From contig CAWIZE010000001.1 of NCBI GenBank assembly GCA_963840545.1, positions 620,001-684,000 of the forward strand: 64,000 bases of DNA. Reading direction: 5' to 3'. The DNA is from JAKAWQ01 sp963840545 (GTDB lineage: Bacteria > Pseudomonadota > Alphaproteobacteria > Acetobacterales > Acetobacteraceae). Position numbers and translations under genes: made by a program. The notes below the pieces were generated by a model, which had not been told where the DNA came from, ran no database searches, and worked only from the letters and a program-made list of their open reading frames with translations. Of the stretch, positions 53,054 through 62,313 are shown piece after piece (the first letter of the stretch is position 1; each line of letters starts with the position of its first letter).

Positions 53054-53521
53054 TTGCGCCGCTGCGTTGCAACCCGCGCGCGGCTGGCGAAGAAACAGAT
53101 GATACGCTTCGTGATCGGACCGGAGCGCAGCCTGGTGCCCGATCTCGCGGCCAACCTCCCGGGCCGGGGAATCTGGTTGAGCGCGAAGGGGGATGTGTTA
53201 GAAACCGCCCGCGTGCGCGGCACTCTCCAGCGGGCTCTCGCCCGGGCTGCCGGCGGCTCGGTGGCGATCCCGGCGGATCTCCGCGAGCGGCTGGTGGCGG
53301 GGCTCGAGCGGCGGATCGCGGATCTCCTGGGGCGGGCGGAGCGCGGCGGGCGGGTGGTGCGCGGCGGGCAGGCGGTGCCGGGGAATGGCGAAACGGGGCG
53401 CACGCGGCTGGCCGATGCGGTGCGGGCGGATGTCGAGCGGCTGGCAGGCTTGCGTGGCCTGGGCGGGGCTCGCGCCGGGTTTGGAACGGACGGACGGGGA
53501 ACGGGCGGGCGGGGTGCATGA
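53054..53521 (+). CDS. YlxR (DUF448) family RNA-binding protein
   Basis: A 155-residue protein starting LRRCVATRARLAKKQMIRFV, then PDLAANLPGRGIWLSAKGDV, the YlxR fold (GRGxW motif). It lies between nusA and infB as usual. TTG at 53054 starts at the conserved RRC; no ATG or GTG exists in frame before it after the nusA stop. Its stop overlaps the infB ATG (ATGA). The last 60 residues are low complexity. Confidence 0.85.
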   Translation: MRRCVATRARLAKKQMIRFVIGPERSLVPDLAANLPGRGIWLSAKGDVLETARVRGTLQRALARAAGGSVAIPADLRERLVAGLERRIADLLGRAERGGRVVRGGQAVPGNGETGRTRLADAVRADVERLAGLRGLGGARAGFGTDGRGTGGRGA

Positions 53522-56244
53522 CGGAAGGCAGTGATCAGGAAGCGGGCAAGGGGCGGCTGAGCCTCAGGCCGACATCGCGGCCCGAGGTCGGGCGGACGGT
53601 GGATGCCGGGTCGGTGCGGCAGAGTTTCAGCCACGGCCGCTCGAAGGTCGTGCAGGTGGAGGTGCGCCGCAAGCGCGCGCCCGTTCCCGGGCCGGCGGGG
53701 CCCGGCGCGCCGGCGCCATCGGGCGCGCCCGCCACCTCGCGCCCGGCCGCGCCCGGCGGGCGGCCGCCGCCGGGGACGGCGCGGGCGCTCACCGAAACCG
53801 AGCTCGCGGCGCGGCAGAAGGCGCTCGCCCAGCAGCAGCGCGAGCAGGCGAGGCGCGAGCTGGAGCGGCGCGAGCAGGAGAAGATCTCCGTCCTTTCCGC
53901 GGCCGAGGAGGCGAAGCGCCGGGCCGAGGAGGAGGCGAAGCGCCAGGTCGAGGAAGAGGCGCGCGCGGTGGCCGAAGCGGCGCAGCGCCGCGCCGGCGAG
54001 GCGCGCGCGGCCGAGGCAGCCGAGCCGGCCGAAGAGCGCGCGGCCCGCGCCGCGGCGGCCGGCGGCGTGGGGACCGGCGCGGCGGCGGCCGGCGCCGTGG
54101 GGACCGGCGCGGCGGGGACCGGCGCCGTGGAGACCGGCGCGGCGGGGGCCGGCGCCGTGGGGACCGGCGCCGTGGGGTCCGGCGCGGCGGGGGGCGAAGG
54201 CGGGCAACCGGTCGGCACGCTCCGCCTCAAGCCGGCGCGTCCCGGCGAGGAGGACGATGAAGCGCGCCCGATGCGCCGGGCGGGGGCCCAGCCGGCGCGA
54301 CGCCCGCCGCAGGTGCCGGTGGCGAAGAAGAGCGCCGAGGACCGGCGCCGCGGCGCCAAGATCGACGTGCAGGCCGCGATCGAGGGCGAGGACGAGCGCG
54401 TGCGCAGCCTTGCCTCGGTGCGGCGCCAGCGCGAGCGCGAACGCCGCCAGGCCGAGCTCGAACTGCTGCGCTCGGACCAGGTCAAGGTGGTGCGCGAGGT
54501 CGTGCTGCCGGAGAGCATCGCCGTCCAGGAGCTCGCCAACCGCATGGCCGCGCGGGCGGGCGACGTGGTCAAGGCGCTGATGAAGCTTGGCGTGATGGCG
54601 ACCATCACCCAGACGCTGGACGCCGACACCGCCGAGCTGGTCGTCCAGGAGTTCGGCCACCGCGCCAAGCGCGTCTCGGAATCCGATGTCGAGATCGGCC
54701 TCGAAGGCCAGGCCGACGCCGCGGAGGCGCTGCTGCCCCGGCCCCCGGTGGTCACCGTGATGGGCCATGTCGACCATGGCAAGACCTCGCTGCTCGATGC
54801 CTTGCGCGCGACCGACGTCGCGGCCGGCGAGGCGGGCGGCATCACCCAGCATATCGGCGCCTACCAGGTGACGATGCCGGGCGGCGAGCGCATCACCTTC
54901 ATCGATACGCCGGGCCACGAGGCGTTCACAGCACTCCGCGCCCGCGGGGCGGGCGTGACGGACATCGTCGTGCTGGTGGTCGCCGCCGATGACGGGGTGA
55001 TGCCGCAGACGATCGAGGCGATCCGCCATGCCGAGGCGGCGAAGGCGCCGATCATCGTCGCCATCAACAAGATGGACAAGGCGGGCGCCAACCCGGCGCG
55101 GGTGCGCACCGAGCTGCTGCAGTACGGCGTCGTGGTCGAGGAGATGGGCGGCGAGACGCAGGACGTCGAGGTTTCGGCGCTCAAGCGCACCGGGCTCGAG
55201 GCGCTGAACGACGCGATCCTGGTGCAGGCGGAGATCCTCGACCTCAAGACCAATCCCGACCGTGCGGCCGAGGGCACGATCATCGAAAGCCGGCTCGATC
55301 GCGGCCGCGGCCCGGTGGCGACGGTGCTGGTGCAGCGCGGGACGCTCCGCCAGGGCGATATCGTCGTTGCGGGTGCGGAATGGGGCCGGGTGCGGGCGAT
55401 GCTCGACGACCGCGGCCGCGCGCTCGCCGAGGCCGGGCCCTCGGCACCGGTCGAGATCCTCGGCCTCGCCGGCGTGCCGGTGGCGGGCGAGCCGCTGATC
55501 GCGGTCGAGAACGAGGCGCGGGCGCGCGAGGTCGCGGAGTTCCGCCAGCGCAAGCTGCGCGACAAGGCGGCGGCCACCACCGGGGCGGCGCGCGGCACGC
55601 TCGAGCAGATGTTGGCGCGCATCAGCGCGGGCGAGCAGAAGGAAGTCACCATCGTGGTGAAGGCCGACGTGCAGGGCAGCGCCGAGGCGATCCAGGCGAC
55701 GGTGGCCAGGCTCGGCACCGAGGAAGTGAAGGCCCGGGTGCTGCACGCCGCGGTCGGCCAGATCACCGAGAGCGACATCGTGCTGGCCCAGGCATCGGAC
55801 GCGGTGGTGGTCGGGTTCAATGTCCGCGCCACCTCCCAGGCACGCGAGCTCGCCGCGCGCGAGGGCGTGGACATCCGCTACTACAGCATCATCTACGAGC
55901 TCGCCGACGACATCGAGAAGCTGGTCAAGGGCCGGATGGCGCCCAAGGCGCGCGAGCGGTTCCTCGGCTATGCCGAGATCCGCAAGGTCTTCGAGATCAC
56001 CAAGATGGGCAAGGTGGCCGGCTGCATGGTGACCGACGGGATGGTGCGCCGCGGCGCCGGGGTGCGGCTGCTGCGCGAGGGCGTGGTGGTCCATGCCGGC
56101 GAGCTCTCCCAGCTCAAGCGCTTCAAGGACGACGTGCGCGAGGTGGCGAAGGGCTATGAATGCGGCCTCGCCTTCGCCGGCTGGCAGGATCTGCGCGAAG
56201 GCGACGTGGTCGAGTGCTTCGAAAGCGAGCTGGTTCCGGCGTGA
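53518..56244 (+). CDS. infB: translation initiation factor IF-2
   Basis: A 908-residue IF-2. The N terminus (to about 320) is basic, Ala/Glu-rich, with a Gly/Ala/Thr tandem repeat at about 181-226. The IF2N domain is near 330 (VLPESIAVQELANRMAARAG). The G domain starts near 415: GHVDHGKTSLLDAL, DTPGHEAFTALRARG, NKMDKAG. Domains II-IV follow and end ECFESELVPA. It positions fMet-tRNA on the 30S subunit using GTP. Overlaps ylxR upstream; its stop overlaps the rbfA start (GTGA). Confidence 0.97.
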   Translation: MTEGSDQEAGKGRLSLRPTSRPEVGRTVDAGSVRQSFSHGRSKVVQVEVRRKRAPVPGPAGPGAPAPSGAPATSRPAAPGGRPPPGTARALTETELAARQKALAQQQREQARRELERREQEKISVLSAAEEAKRRAEEEAKRQVEEEARAVAEAAQRRAGEARAAEAAEPAEERAARAAAAGGVGTGAAAAGAVGTGAAGTGAVETGAAGAGAVGTGAVGSGAAGGEGGQPVGTLRLKPARPGEEDDEARPMRRAGAQPARRPPQVPVAKKSAEDRRRGAKIDVQAAIEGEDERVRSLASVRRQRERERRQAELELLRSDQVKVVREVVLPESIAVQELANRMAARAGDVVKALMKLGVMATITQTLDADTAELVVQEFGHRAKRVSESDVEIGLEGQADAAEALLPRPPVVTVMGHVDHGKTSLLDALRATDVAAGEAGGITQHIGAYQVTMPGGERITFIDTPGHEAFTALRARGAGVTDIVVLVVAADDGVMPQTIEAIRHAEAAKAPIIVAINKMDKAGANPARVRTELLQYGVVVEEMGGETQDVEVSALKRTGLEALNDAILVQAEILDLKTNPDRAAEGTIIESRLDRGRGPVATVLVQRGTLRQGDIVVAGAEWGRVRAMLDDRGRALAEAGPSAPVEILGLAGVPVAGEPLIAVENEARAREVAEFRQRKLRDKAAATTGAARGTLEQMLARISAGEQKEVTIVVKADVQGSAEAIQATVARLGTEEVKARVLHAAVGQITESDIVLAQASDAVVVGFNVRATSQARELAAREGVDIRYYSIIYELADDIEKLVKGRMAPKARERFLGYAEIRKVFEITKMGKVAGCMVTDGMVRRGAGVRLLREGVVVHAGELSQLKRFKDDVREVAKGYECGLAFAGWQDLREGDVVECFESELVPA
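54055..54195 (+). repeat. degenerate in-frame repeat in infB
   Basis: A run of related 9-18 bp units GGCGCCGTGGGGACC and GGCGCGGCGGGGACC encodes GVGTGA, GAVGTGA, GAVETGA, GAVGTGAVGSGAA and similar. It lies in the variable N-terminal region of IF-2, where length differences are tolerated. Confidence 0.75.
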
Positions 56245-56678
56245 CCCGCGGCGCCTCGCCGGCGCCCGCCCGGGGGGCCGTGGCGGGGGCCGCGGCGGGT
56301 GCCGCGGCGGGTCGGGGCGCGCAACGGCGGCTCAGGATCGCCGAGGAAATCCGCCATCGGCTGGCGGATATTTTTGTCCGCGCGCCGTTCCGCGACCCGG
56401 ATCTTGTCGGGGTGAACCTGACCGTGACCGAGGTCCGGGTGAGCCCGGACCTGCGCAACGCGACCGCCTATGTCGCGCGGCTTGGACGCTCGGATGTGGC
56501 CGCCCTGATGCCGGGGCTCGCCCGCGCGACGCCCTTCCTCCAGGGCGAGGTGGCGCGCGGGCTCAGGCTGCGCCGTGTGCCGGTGCTGGTGTTCGCCGCC
56601 GACAGCGCGCTCGACCGGGTGAGCCGGATCGAGACGGTGCTGCGTTCGCCGGTGGTCGCGCGCGATCTGGGGCGGTGA
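56241..56678 (+). CDS. rbfA: ribosome-binding factor A
   Basis: A 145-residue RbfA: RLRIAEEIRHRLADIFVRAP, VNLTVTEVRVSPDLRNATAY and a C-terminal helix (LRLRRVPVLVFAADSALDRV). Needed for late 30S maturation. The GTG at 56241 overlaps the infB stop; the first 25 residues are Ala/Gly-rich and variable. The mosaic repeat follows. Confidence 0.93.
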   Translation: MTRGASPAPARGAVAGAAAGAAAGRGAQRRLRIAEEIRHRLADIFVRAPFRDPDLVGVNLTVTEVRVSPDLRNATAYVARLGRSDVAALMPGLARATPFLQGEVARGLRLRRVPVLVFAADSALDRVSRIETVLRSPVVARDLGR

Positions 56679-56689
56679 TGAGGAAGAAA

Positions 56690-56841
56690 GCCCAGGGGGC
56701 TTTGCCCCCCGGACCCCCCAGCAAAGGCGGAGCCTTTGCAATCCGTTTGTTTTGTGCCGCGCAGCGCTTAGGGGGGTCTGGGGCCCCCCATGCTTGGACC
56801 CTTGGGCCCCAGCGGGGGTTCAGGGGGCGGGGCCCCCTGAG
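56690..56841 (+). repeat. mosaic hairpin repeat, copy C
   Basis: Order as in copy A: a CAGGGGGCTTTGCCCCC hairpin, GGACCCCCCAGCAAAGGC with GGAGCCTTTGCAATCC, then TTTTGTGCCGCGCAGCGCTT (core 56754-56769), AGGGGGG, then further GGGGCCC hairpins to the truB start. It separates rbfA from truB and produces a misleading in-frame extension of truB. Confidence 0.85.
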
Positions 56842-57765
56842 ATGAGAAAAAGGCGGGGGCGCAAGCTCGACGGCTGGCTGGTCGTCGACAAGCCGGCCGG
56901 GATCACCTCGACTGCCGTCGTCAACCGGGTGCGGCATGCGTTCGGCGCCGCCAAGGCGGGGCATGGCGGCACGCTCGATCCGCTGGCCACGGGGGTTCTG
57001 CCGGTGGCCTTCGGGGCGGCGACCAAGACCGTTCCCTATGTGATGGACGGGGCGAAGCACTACCGCTTCACGCTCCGCTTCGGCGAGGGGCGCGACACCG
57101 ACGACGCCGATGGAAAGGTGACGGGCATCTCGGAGGTGCGGCCCGGGGAAGAGGCGATCAGGGCTGCATTGCCCGCGTTCCGGGGCGATATCATGCAGGT
57201 TCCGCCGACCTTTTCCGCGGTCAAGGTTGCGGGCGCCCGGGCCTATGACCTCGCCCGCGGCGGCGAGCCGGCGGTGCTGGCGGCGCGGCCGGCGCGGGTC
57301 GAGCGGTTCGACCTGATCGCGCTCGGGGACGAGGCGACCGCCGAGTTCGAGGTGGTTTCGGGCAAGGGCGTCTATATGCGGAGCCTGGCGCGCGACCTCG
57401 CCTTGGCGCTCGGCACGCTCGGCCATATCACGGCGCTGCGCCGGCTCAAGGTCGGCCCGTTTACCGAGGCCCAGGCGATTCCGCTGGACAAAATCGGCGC
57501 CGGGGAGGATAGCACCGGCGCTTTCCCGGACCTCCTCCTTCCGGTTGCGACCGCGCTGGCCGACATCCCGGCGCTGGCCCTGACCGAGGCGGAGGCGACG
57601 GCGGTTGCGCGTGGCCAGGCGTTGAGCCTGGTCGCGCTGATGGGCCGGATTCCGGAGCGCGCGGACCCCGAAGGGGGTCTGGTTCGCGCCATGGCGGGGG
57701 GGCAGGTGCTGGGGCTCGGGCGGCTGGTCGATGGCTGGCTGAAGCCTGAGCGCCTGCTGGTTTGA
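56842..57765 (+). CDS. truB: tRNA pseudouridine(55) synthase
   Basis: A 307-residue TruB: LDGWLVVDKPAGITSTAVVN, GHGGTLDPLATGVLPVAFG with the catalytic Asp, HYRFTLRFGEGRDTDDADG and VPPTFSAVKVAGARAYDLAR. Makes pseudouridine 55 in tRNA. The ATG at 56842 is the natural start (MRKRRGRKLDGW); upstream in-frame codons come from the mosaic repeat. 22 bp before rpsO. Confidence 0.97.
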   Translation: MRKRRGRKLDGWLVVDKPAGITSTAVVNRVRHAFGAAKAGHGGTLDPLATGVLPVAFGAATKTVPYVMDGAKHYRFTLRFGEGRDTDDADGKVTGISEVRPGEEAIRAALPAFRGDIMQVPPTFSAVKVAGARAYDLARGGEPAVLAARPARVERFDLIALGDEATAEFEVVSGKGVYMRSLARDLALALGTLGHITALRRLKVGPFTEAQAIPLDKIGAGEDSTGAFPDLLLPVATALADIPALALTEAEATAVARGQALSLVALMGRIPERADPEGGLVRAMAGGQVLGLGRLVDGWLKPERLLV

Positions 57766-57787
57766 CGGTTCCGCAAAGGAGGGCCCG

Positions 57788-58057
57788 ATGTCGATCACGG
57801 CCGAGCGCCGCCAGGCGCTGGTGACGGACTATGCGACGAGCGCCGGCGATACCGGCAGCCCGGAGGTGCAGGTGGCGCTGCTCTCCGAGCGGATTTCCAG
57901 TCTCACCGAGCATCTGAAGGTGCACGGCAAGGATTTCCACAGCCGCCGCGGCCTGCTGGTGCTGGTCGGACGGCGGCGGCGGCTGCTCGACTATCTCAAG
58001 GCGAAGAGCGTCGCCCGCTACGAGGGCCTGGTCGCGCGGCTCAATCTGCGCCGATAG
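57788..58057 (+). CDS. rpsO: 30S ribosomal protein S15
   Basis: An 89-residue S15: MSITAERRQALVTDYATSAG, DTGSPEVQVALLSERISSLT, KDFHSRRGLLVLVGRRRRLL and DYLKAKSVARYEGLVARL. Normal length. AAAGGAGGG precedes the ATG. Binds 16S rRNA early in assembly. Followed by pnp after a 480-bp gap. Confidence 0.98.
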   Translation: MSITAERRQALVTDYATSAGDTGSPEVQVALLSERISSLTEHLKVHGKDFHSRRGLLVLVGRRRRLLDYLKAKSVARYEGLVARLNLRR

Positions 58058-58538
58058 CCCGGACTTTTCACAGGATCGCCCGATGATCGCGCAGGGATTT
58101 GGTTTGTCAGGCGTTTCGAGGGCCGAGGCCAATACGCTTCGTATTGGCGAGGGCCGAGGAATGCCTGGCAAAGCAAAGACCAAGCGAGCGCGGGCGCAGA
58201 CTGGGAAAAGGACGGGCTAGGCGTGGCAGCGGCGGGGCGAATGCCCATATACGGGCGAATTTATCTGAATTCCTCGCGCCATGGGGGTGCGAGGCAACTC
58301 GCCGGGACGCCCGTCCCGGCTGCCGCGACCGCGGCGGAACGGACCCTGAGCTGATCCCCAATTCCGGCACGAGTGGAGCGTACAGCGGCGTTTCCGGCCG
58401 CATGGCAAGCGGACCTGCCGTCCCGGCAGGCCGCATCCATGCCGCCCGAGGCGCCGTGTCCGCCGTGAGGGAACGGGACTTCGATCATGCCCTGGCCCCC
58501 CCCGCCCGGATCCGGCGCGTGTGAAGGACCAAAGACGC
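58058..58538 (+). other. rpsO-pnp intergenic region with hairpin
   Basis: No gene is seen in these 480 bp. A perfect hairpin GCCAATACGCTTCGTATTGG plus C spans 58128-58148, flanked on both sides by the same sequence CGAGGGCCGAGG (58117-58128 and 58148-58159). In other bacteria the pnp leader forms a hairpin cut by RNase III for autoregulation, so this region may hold such a leader; direct flanking repeats also fit a small insertion. Confidence 0.6.
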
Positions 58539-60713
58539 ATGTTCAATTATTTCCGTAAGGCGCTGGACTGGGGCGGCCGTACGCTGATCCTCGAGACCGG
58601 CAAGATCGCCCGCCAGGCCGACGGCGCGGTGATGGTGCGCTACGGCGAGACGGTGGTGCTCTGCACCGCGGTCGGCGTCAGGACCCAGCGGCCGGGCCAG
58701 GACTTCTTCCCGCTCACCGTGAACTACCAGGAGAAGAGCTTCGCCGCGGGCAAGATCCCGGGCGGATTCTTCAAGCGCGAGGGGCGGCCGAGCGAGAAGG
58801 AGACACTGGTCAGCCGGCTGATCGACCGGCCGATCCGCCCGCTGTTCCCGGAAGGCTTCCGCAACGAGGTGCAGGTCATCGCGACCGTGCTCAGCCACGA
58901 TCTCGAGAACGACCCCGACGTCGCGGCGATGATCGGATGCTCGGCGGCGCTGACCCTCTCGGGCATTCCCTTCCTCGGCCCGGTGGGCGCGGCCCGCGTC
59001 GGCTATATCGACGGCGCCTTCGTGCTCAACCCGACGGCGGCGGAGCGCGAGCGTTCCGCGCTCGACCTCGTCGTCGCCGGCACCGAAGAGGGCGTGCTGA
59101 TGGTCGAGAGCGAGGCCCAGGAGCTTTCCGAGCAGCAGATGCTCGATGCGGTGGTGTTCGGCCATGCCGGCTTCCAGCCGGTGATCGCGGCGATCATCGA
59201 TCTCGCCGAGCGGGTGGCGAAGGATCCCTGGAAGCTCGCGGAGCCGGACGCCGGCGAGCAGAGCCTGCGCGAGCGGCTGGCGGCGCTGGCGCGCGAACCG
59301 CTGGCGGAGGCCTATCGGGAGAAGGTGAAGCAGGCGCGCCAGGAGAAGGTGGCGCGGGTGCGGGCGGAAGCCGCTTCGGCGCTGGCGGCCGAAGGGCTGG
59401 AGGCGGGCAATCTCGGCCAGCTCTTCGAGGCGCTCGAGGCGGATGTGGTGCGCAACGCCATCCTCGATACCGGGGTCCGGATCGACGGGCGCGACACGCG
59501 CACGATCCGGCCGATCACCGCCGAGGTCGGCATCCTGACGCGCACCCACGGCAGCGCGCTCTTCACCCGCGGCGAGACGCAGGCGCTCTGCGTCGCGACG
59601 TTGGGGACGGGGCAGGACGAGCAGATCGTCGATGCGCTGGCGGGCGAATACCGCGAGCATTTCATGCTGCACTACAATTTCCCCCCCTACTCGGTGGGCG
59701 AGGCCGGACGGATGGGAAGCCCGGGAAGGCGCGAGATCGGCCACGGCAAGCTCGCCTGGCGGGCGGTGCATCCGCTGCTGCCGAGCAAGGAGGATTTTCC
59801 CTACACGATGCGGGTGGTGAGCGAGATCACCGAGAGCAACGGCAGCTCCTCGATGGCCACCGTCTGCGGCTCCTCGCTGGCGCTGATGGACGCGGGCGTG
59901 CCGCTCAAGCGGCCGGTGGCGGGCATCGCCATGGGGCTGATCAAGGAGGCGCGCGGCTTCGCCGTGCTCTCCGACATCCTCGGCGACGAGGACCATCTCG
60001 GCGACATGGACTTCAAGGTCGCGGGCACGGACCAGGGCGTGACCAGCCTGCAGATGGACATCAAGATCACCTCGATCACGCCCGAGATCATGCAGATCGC
60101 GCTGGCGCAGGCGCGCGAGGGGCGGATGCATATCCTGGGCGAGATGGCCAAGGCGCTGAAGGGGCATCGCAGCGATGTCGCGGCGACCGCACCGCGCATC
60201 ACGGTGATCACCGTGCCCAAGGAAAAGATCCGCGAGATCATCGGCACCGGCGGCAAGGTGATCCGCGAGATCACCGAGCAGACCGGGACCAAGATCGACA
60301 TCGACGACGACGGCACGATCAAGATCGCGGCGACCGAGCAGAAGCAGGCGCAGGCGGCGATCGACTGGATCCGCGGCATCGTCGCCGAGCCGGAGGTCAA
60401 CGGGATCTATACCGGCAAGGTGGTCAAGACGACCGACTTCGGCGCCTTCGTCAATTTCCTCGGCAGCCGCGACGGGCTCGTGCATATCAGCGAGCTGGCG
60501 ACCGGGCGGGTCAACAAGACGACCGACGTGGTCAATGTCGGCGACGCGGTGAAGGTGAAGGTGATCGGTTTCGACGAGCGGGGGAAGGTCAAGCTCTCGA
60601 TGCGGGTGGTGGACCAGGCGACCGGCGAGGACATCACCGAGAAGGTGGGGCCGAAAGGCGGCCGGGAGCGGCGCGAGCGGTTCGGGGCCGACGAGATCGC
60701 CGCCGGCTGCTGA
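58539..60713 (+). CDS. pnp: polyribonucleotide nucleotidyltransferase
   Basis: A 724-residue PNPase: two RNase PH cores (FRKALDWGGRTLILETGKIA, PLTVNYQEKSFAAGKIPGGF, RRGEPSE-like region; second VRIDGRDTRTIRPI, TRGETQALC, FMLHYNFPPYSVGEAGRMG), KH domain near 553 (VPKEKIREIIGTGGKVIREI) and S1 domain near 621 (GIYTGKVVKTTDFGAFVNFL). It degrades mRNA 3'-5' by phosphorolysis. ATG at 58539 matches the family start; an in-frame GTG at 58521 is not needed. Follows rpsO as usual. Confidence 0.97.
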   Translation: MFNYFRKALDWGGRTLILETGKIARQADGAVMVRYGETVVLCTAVGVRTQRPGQDFFPLTVNYQEKSFAAGKIPGGFFKREGRPSEKETLVSRLIDRPIRPLFPEGFRNEVQVIATVLSHDLENDPDVAAMIGCSAALTLSGIPFLGPVGAARVGYIDGAFVLNPTAAERERSALDLVVAGTEEGVLMVESEAQELSEQQMLDAVVFGHAGFQPVIAAIIDLAERVAKDPWKLAEPDAGEQSLRERLAALAREPLAEAYREKVKQARQEKVARVRAEAASALAAEGLEAGNLGQLFEALEADVVRNAILDTGVRIDGRDTRTIRPITAEVGILTRTHGSALFTRGETQALCVATLGTGQDEQIVDALAGEYREHFMLHYNFPPYSVGEAGRMGSPGRREIGHGKLAWRAVHPLLPSKEDFPYTMRVVSEITESNGSSSMATVCGSSLALMDAGVPLKRPVAGIAMGLIKEARGFAVLSDILGDEDHLGDMDFKVAGTDQGVTSLQMDIKITSITPEIMQIALAQAREGRMHILGEMAKALKGHRSDVAATAPRITVITVPKEKIREIIGTGGKVIREITEQTGTKIDIDDDGTIKIAATEQKQAQAAIDWIRGIVAEPEVNGIYTGKVVKTTDFGAFVNFLGSRDGLVHISELATGRVNKTTDVVNVGDAVKVKVIGFDERGKVKLSMRVVDQATGEDITEKVGPKGGRERRERFGADEIAAGC

Positions 60714-60859
60714 AGGGCCGACGAGCGCGGGGGGCGAGGACCACAGGGGCCGGGGACCACAGGGGCCGGGGATTGGGCGAGGCCGGCGCGCTCGCACGCC
60801 GGCTTTACCGGTGGTACACTGGGTTGTGATAACGGCGTAGGCCCGAACGGAGGCAGGCC

Positions 60860-62272
60860 ATGAAGCCGCTCAACGCTCTGCGCATGGGAGGCGCCGACGT
60901 GCTGCCGCTGGTCGAGGGCGGCAAAGGCATCTCGATCTCGAACGGCATCTCCTCGGGCAACTGGGCGGCGGCCGGCGGGGTCGGCACGTTCAGCGCGGTG
61001 AATGCCGACAGCTACGACGAAGCGGGCCGCGCCATCCCCCAGGCCTATCGCGGCCGCACCCGGCGCGAGCGGCACGAGGAGCTGGTCGCCTACGCGATCG
61101 CGGGCGGGATCACGCAGGCCAAGCGCGCCTTCGAGCTCGCCGGCGGGATCGGGCGCATCCACGCCAACATCCTCTGGGAGATGGGCGCGGCGGAGCGGGT
61201 GATCACCGGCGTCCTCGAGGGGGCGAAGGGGCTGATCAACGGCATCACCTGCGGCGCCGGGATGCCCTACCGGCTGTCCGAGATCGCCGGCCGCTTCGGC
61301 GTCCATTACTACCCGATCGTTTCCTCCGCCCGCGCCTTCAACGCGCTCTGGAAGCGCGCCTACCACAAGGTCGCCGACCTGCTCGGCGGGGTCGTCTACG
61401 AGGACCCGTGGCTTGCCGGCGGCCATAACGGCCTCTCCAACAGCGAGGACCCGAACCAGCCGGAGGCGCCGTTTCCACGCGTGCTGAGCTTGCGCAAGCT
61501 GATGCGCGAGTTCGGCCTCGGCGAGACGCCGATCATCATGGCCGGCGGCGTCTGGTGGCTCGAGGAGTGGGAGGACTGGATCGACAATCCGGATCTCGGC
61601 CCGATCGCCTTCCAGTTCGGCACCCGCCCGCTGCTGACCCGGGAGAGCCCGATCGGCGAGGGCTGGAAGCAGCGGCTGCTCAAGCTCAAGGAAGGCGACA
61701 TCTCCCTCAATCATTTCAGCCCGACCGGGTTCTACTCCTCGGCGGTGAACAACGGCTTCCTCGGCGAGCTCAAGGCGCGCTCGGAGCGGCAGGTGGCCTA
61801 TGCGAGCGAGCCGATCGGCGAGCTCGTCGCCCTCTACGGCGTCGGGCCGCGCAAGCGCGCCGTCTATCTCGCGCCGGCGGACCTCGAGCGGGTGCAGGGC
61901 TGGGAGGCCGAAGGCTTCACCGAGGCGCTGCGCACGCCCGATTCGACGCTGGTTTTCGTGACGCCCGAGAAGGCGGCGGAAATCCGCACCGACCAGGTCG
62001 CCTGCATGGGCTGCCTCAGCGCCTGCCGCTTTTCCAACTGGAGCGACCAGGCGCCCGAATACAGCACCGGCAAGAAGGCCGACCCGCGGAGCTTCTGCAT
62101 CCAGAAGACGCTGCAGAACATCGGCCACCAGTCGGCCGCGGCGGAGGCGGTGGAGAACAACCTGATGTTCAGCGGCTCCAACGGCTTCCGCTTCGCCGCC
62201 GACCCGTTCTACTCGAACGGCTTCATCCCGACGGTGAGACAGCTCGTCGAGCGCATCCTCACGGGACGTTGA
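60860..62272 (+). CDS. nitronate monooxygenase-family flavoprotein
   Basis: A 470-residue FMN barrel protein of the NMO/2-nitropropane dioxygenase family: VEGGKGISISNGISSGNWAA, GRIHANILWEMGAAERVITG, CGAGMPYRL, HYYPIVSSARAF, ETPIIMAGGVWWLEEW, IAFQFGTRPLL. A C-terminal part with CMGCLSACRFSNWS is an addition beyond short NMOs. Probably oxidises nitronates or reduces a related substrate; the exact one is unknown. AGGAGGC-like site before the ATG. A separate unit between pnp and mipZ. Confidence 0.85.
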   Translation: MKPLNALRMGGADVLPLVEGGKGISISNGISSGNWAAAGGVGTFSAVNADSYDEAGRAIPQAYRGRTRRERHEELVAYAIAGGITQAKRAFELAGGIGRIHANILWEMGAAERVITGVLEGAKGLINGITCGAGMPYRLSEIAGRFGVHYYPIVSSARAFNALWKRAYHKVADLLGGVVYEDPWLAGGHNGLSNSEDPNQPEAPFPRVLSLRKLMREFGLGETPIIMAGGVWWLEEWEDWIDNPDLGPIAFQFGTRPLLTRESPIGEGWKQRLLKLKEGDISLNHFSPTGFYSSAVNNGFLGELKARSERQVAYASEPIGELVALYGVGPRKRAVYLAPADLERVQGWEAEGFTEALRTPDSTLVFVTPEKAAEIRTDQVACMGCLSACRFSNWSDQAPEYSTGKKADPRSFCIQKTLQNIGHQSAAAEAVENNLMFSGSNGFRFAADPFYSNGFIPTVRQLVERILTGR

Positions 62273-62313
62273 CGGCGGCGGGCTTGGCCAGCGTCAGTCT
62301 CGAGCGGCGGGCG

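Noticed and set aside
52906..56094. Large antisense open frames (over 800 residues) opposite nusA and infB, and others opposite comEC, pnp and dnaX
   Set aside because: In DNA of 70% GC, stop codons are rare, so long frames appear opposite real genes. Those genes have clear families, and the antisense proteins have no motifs.
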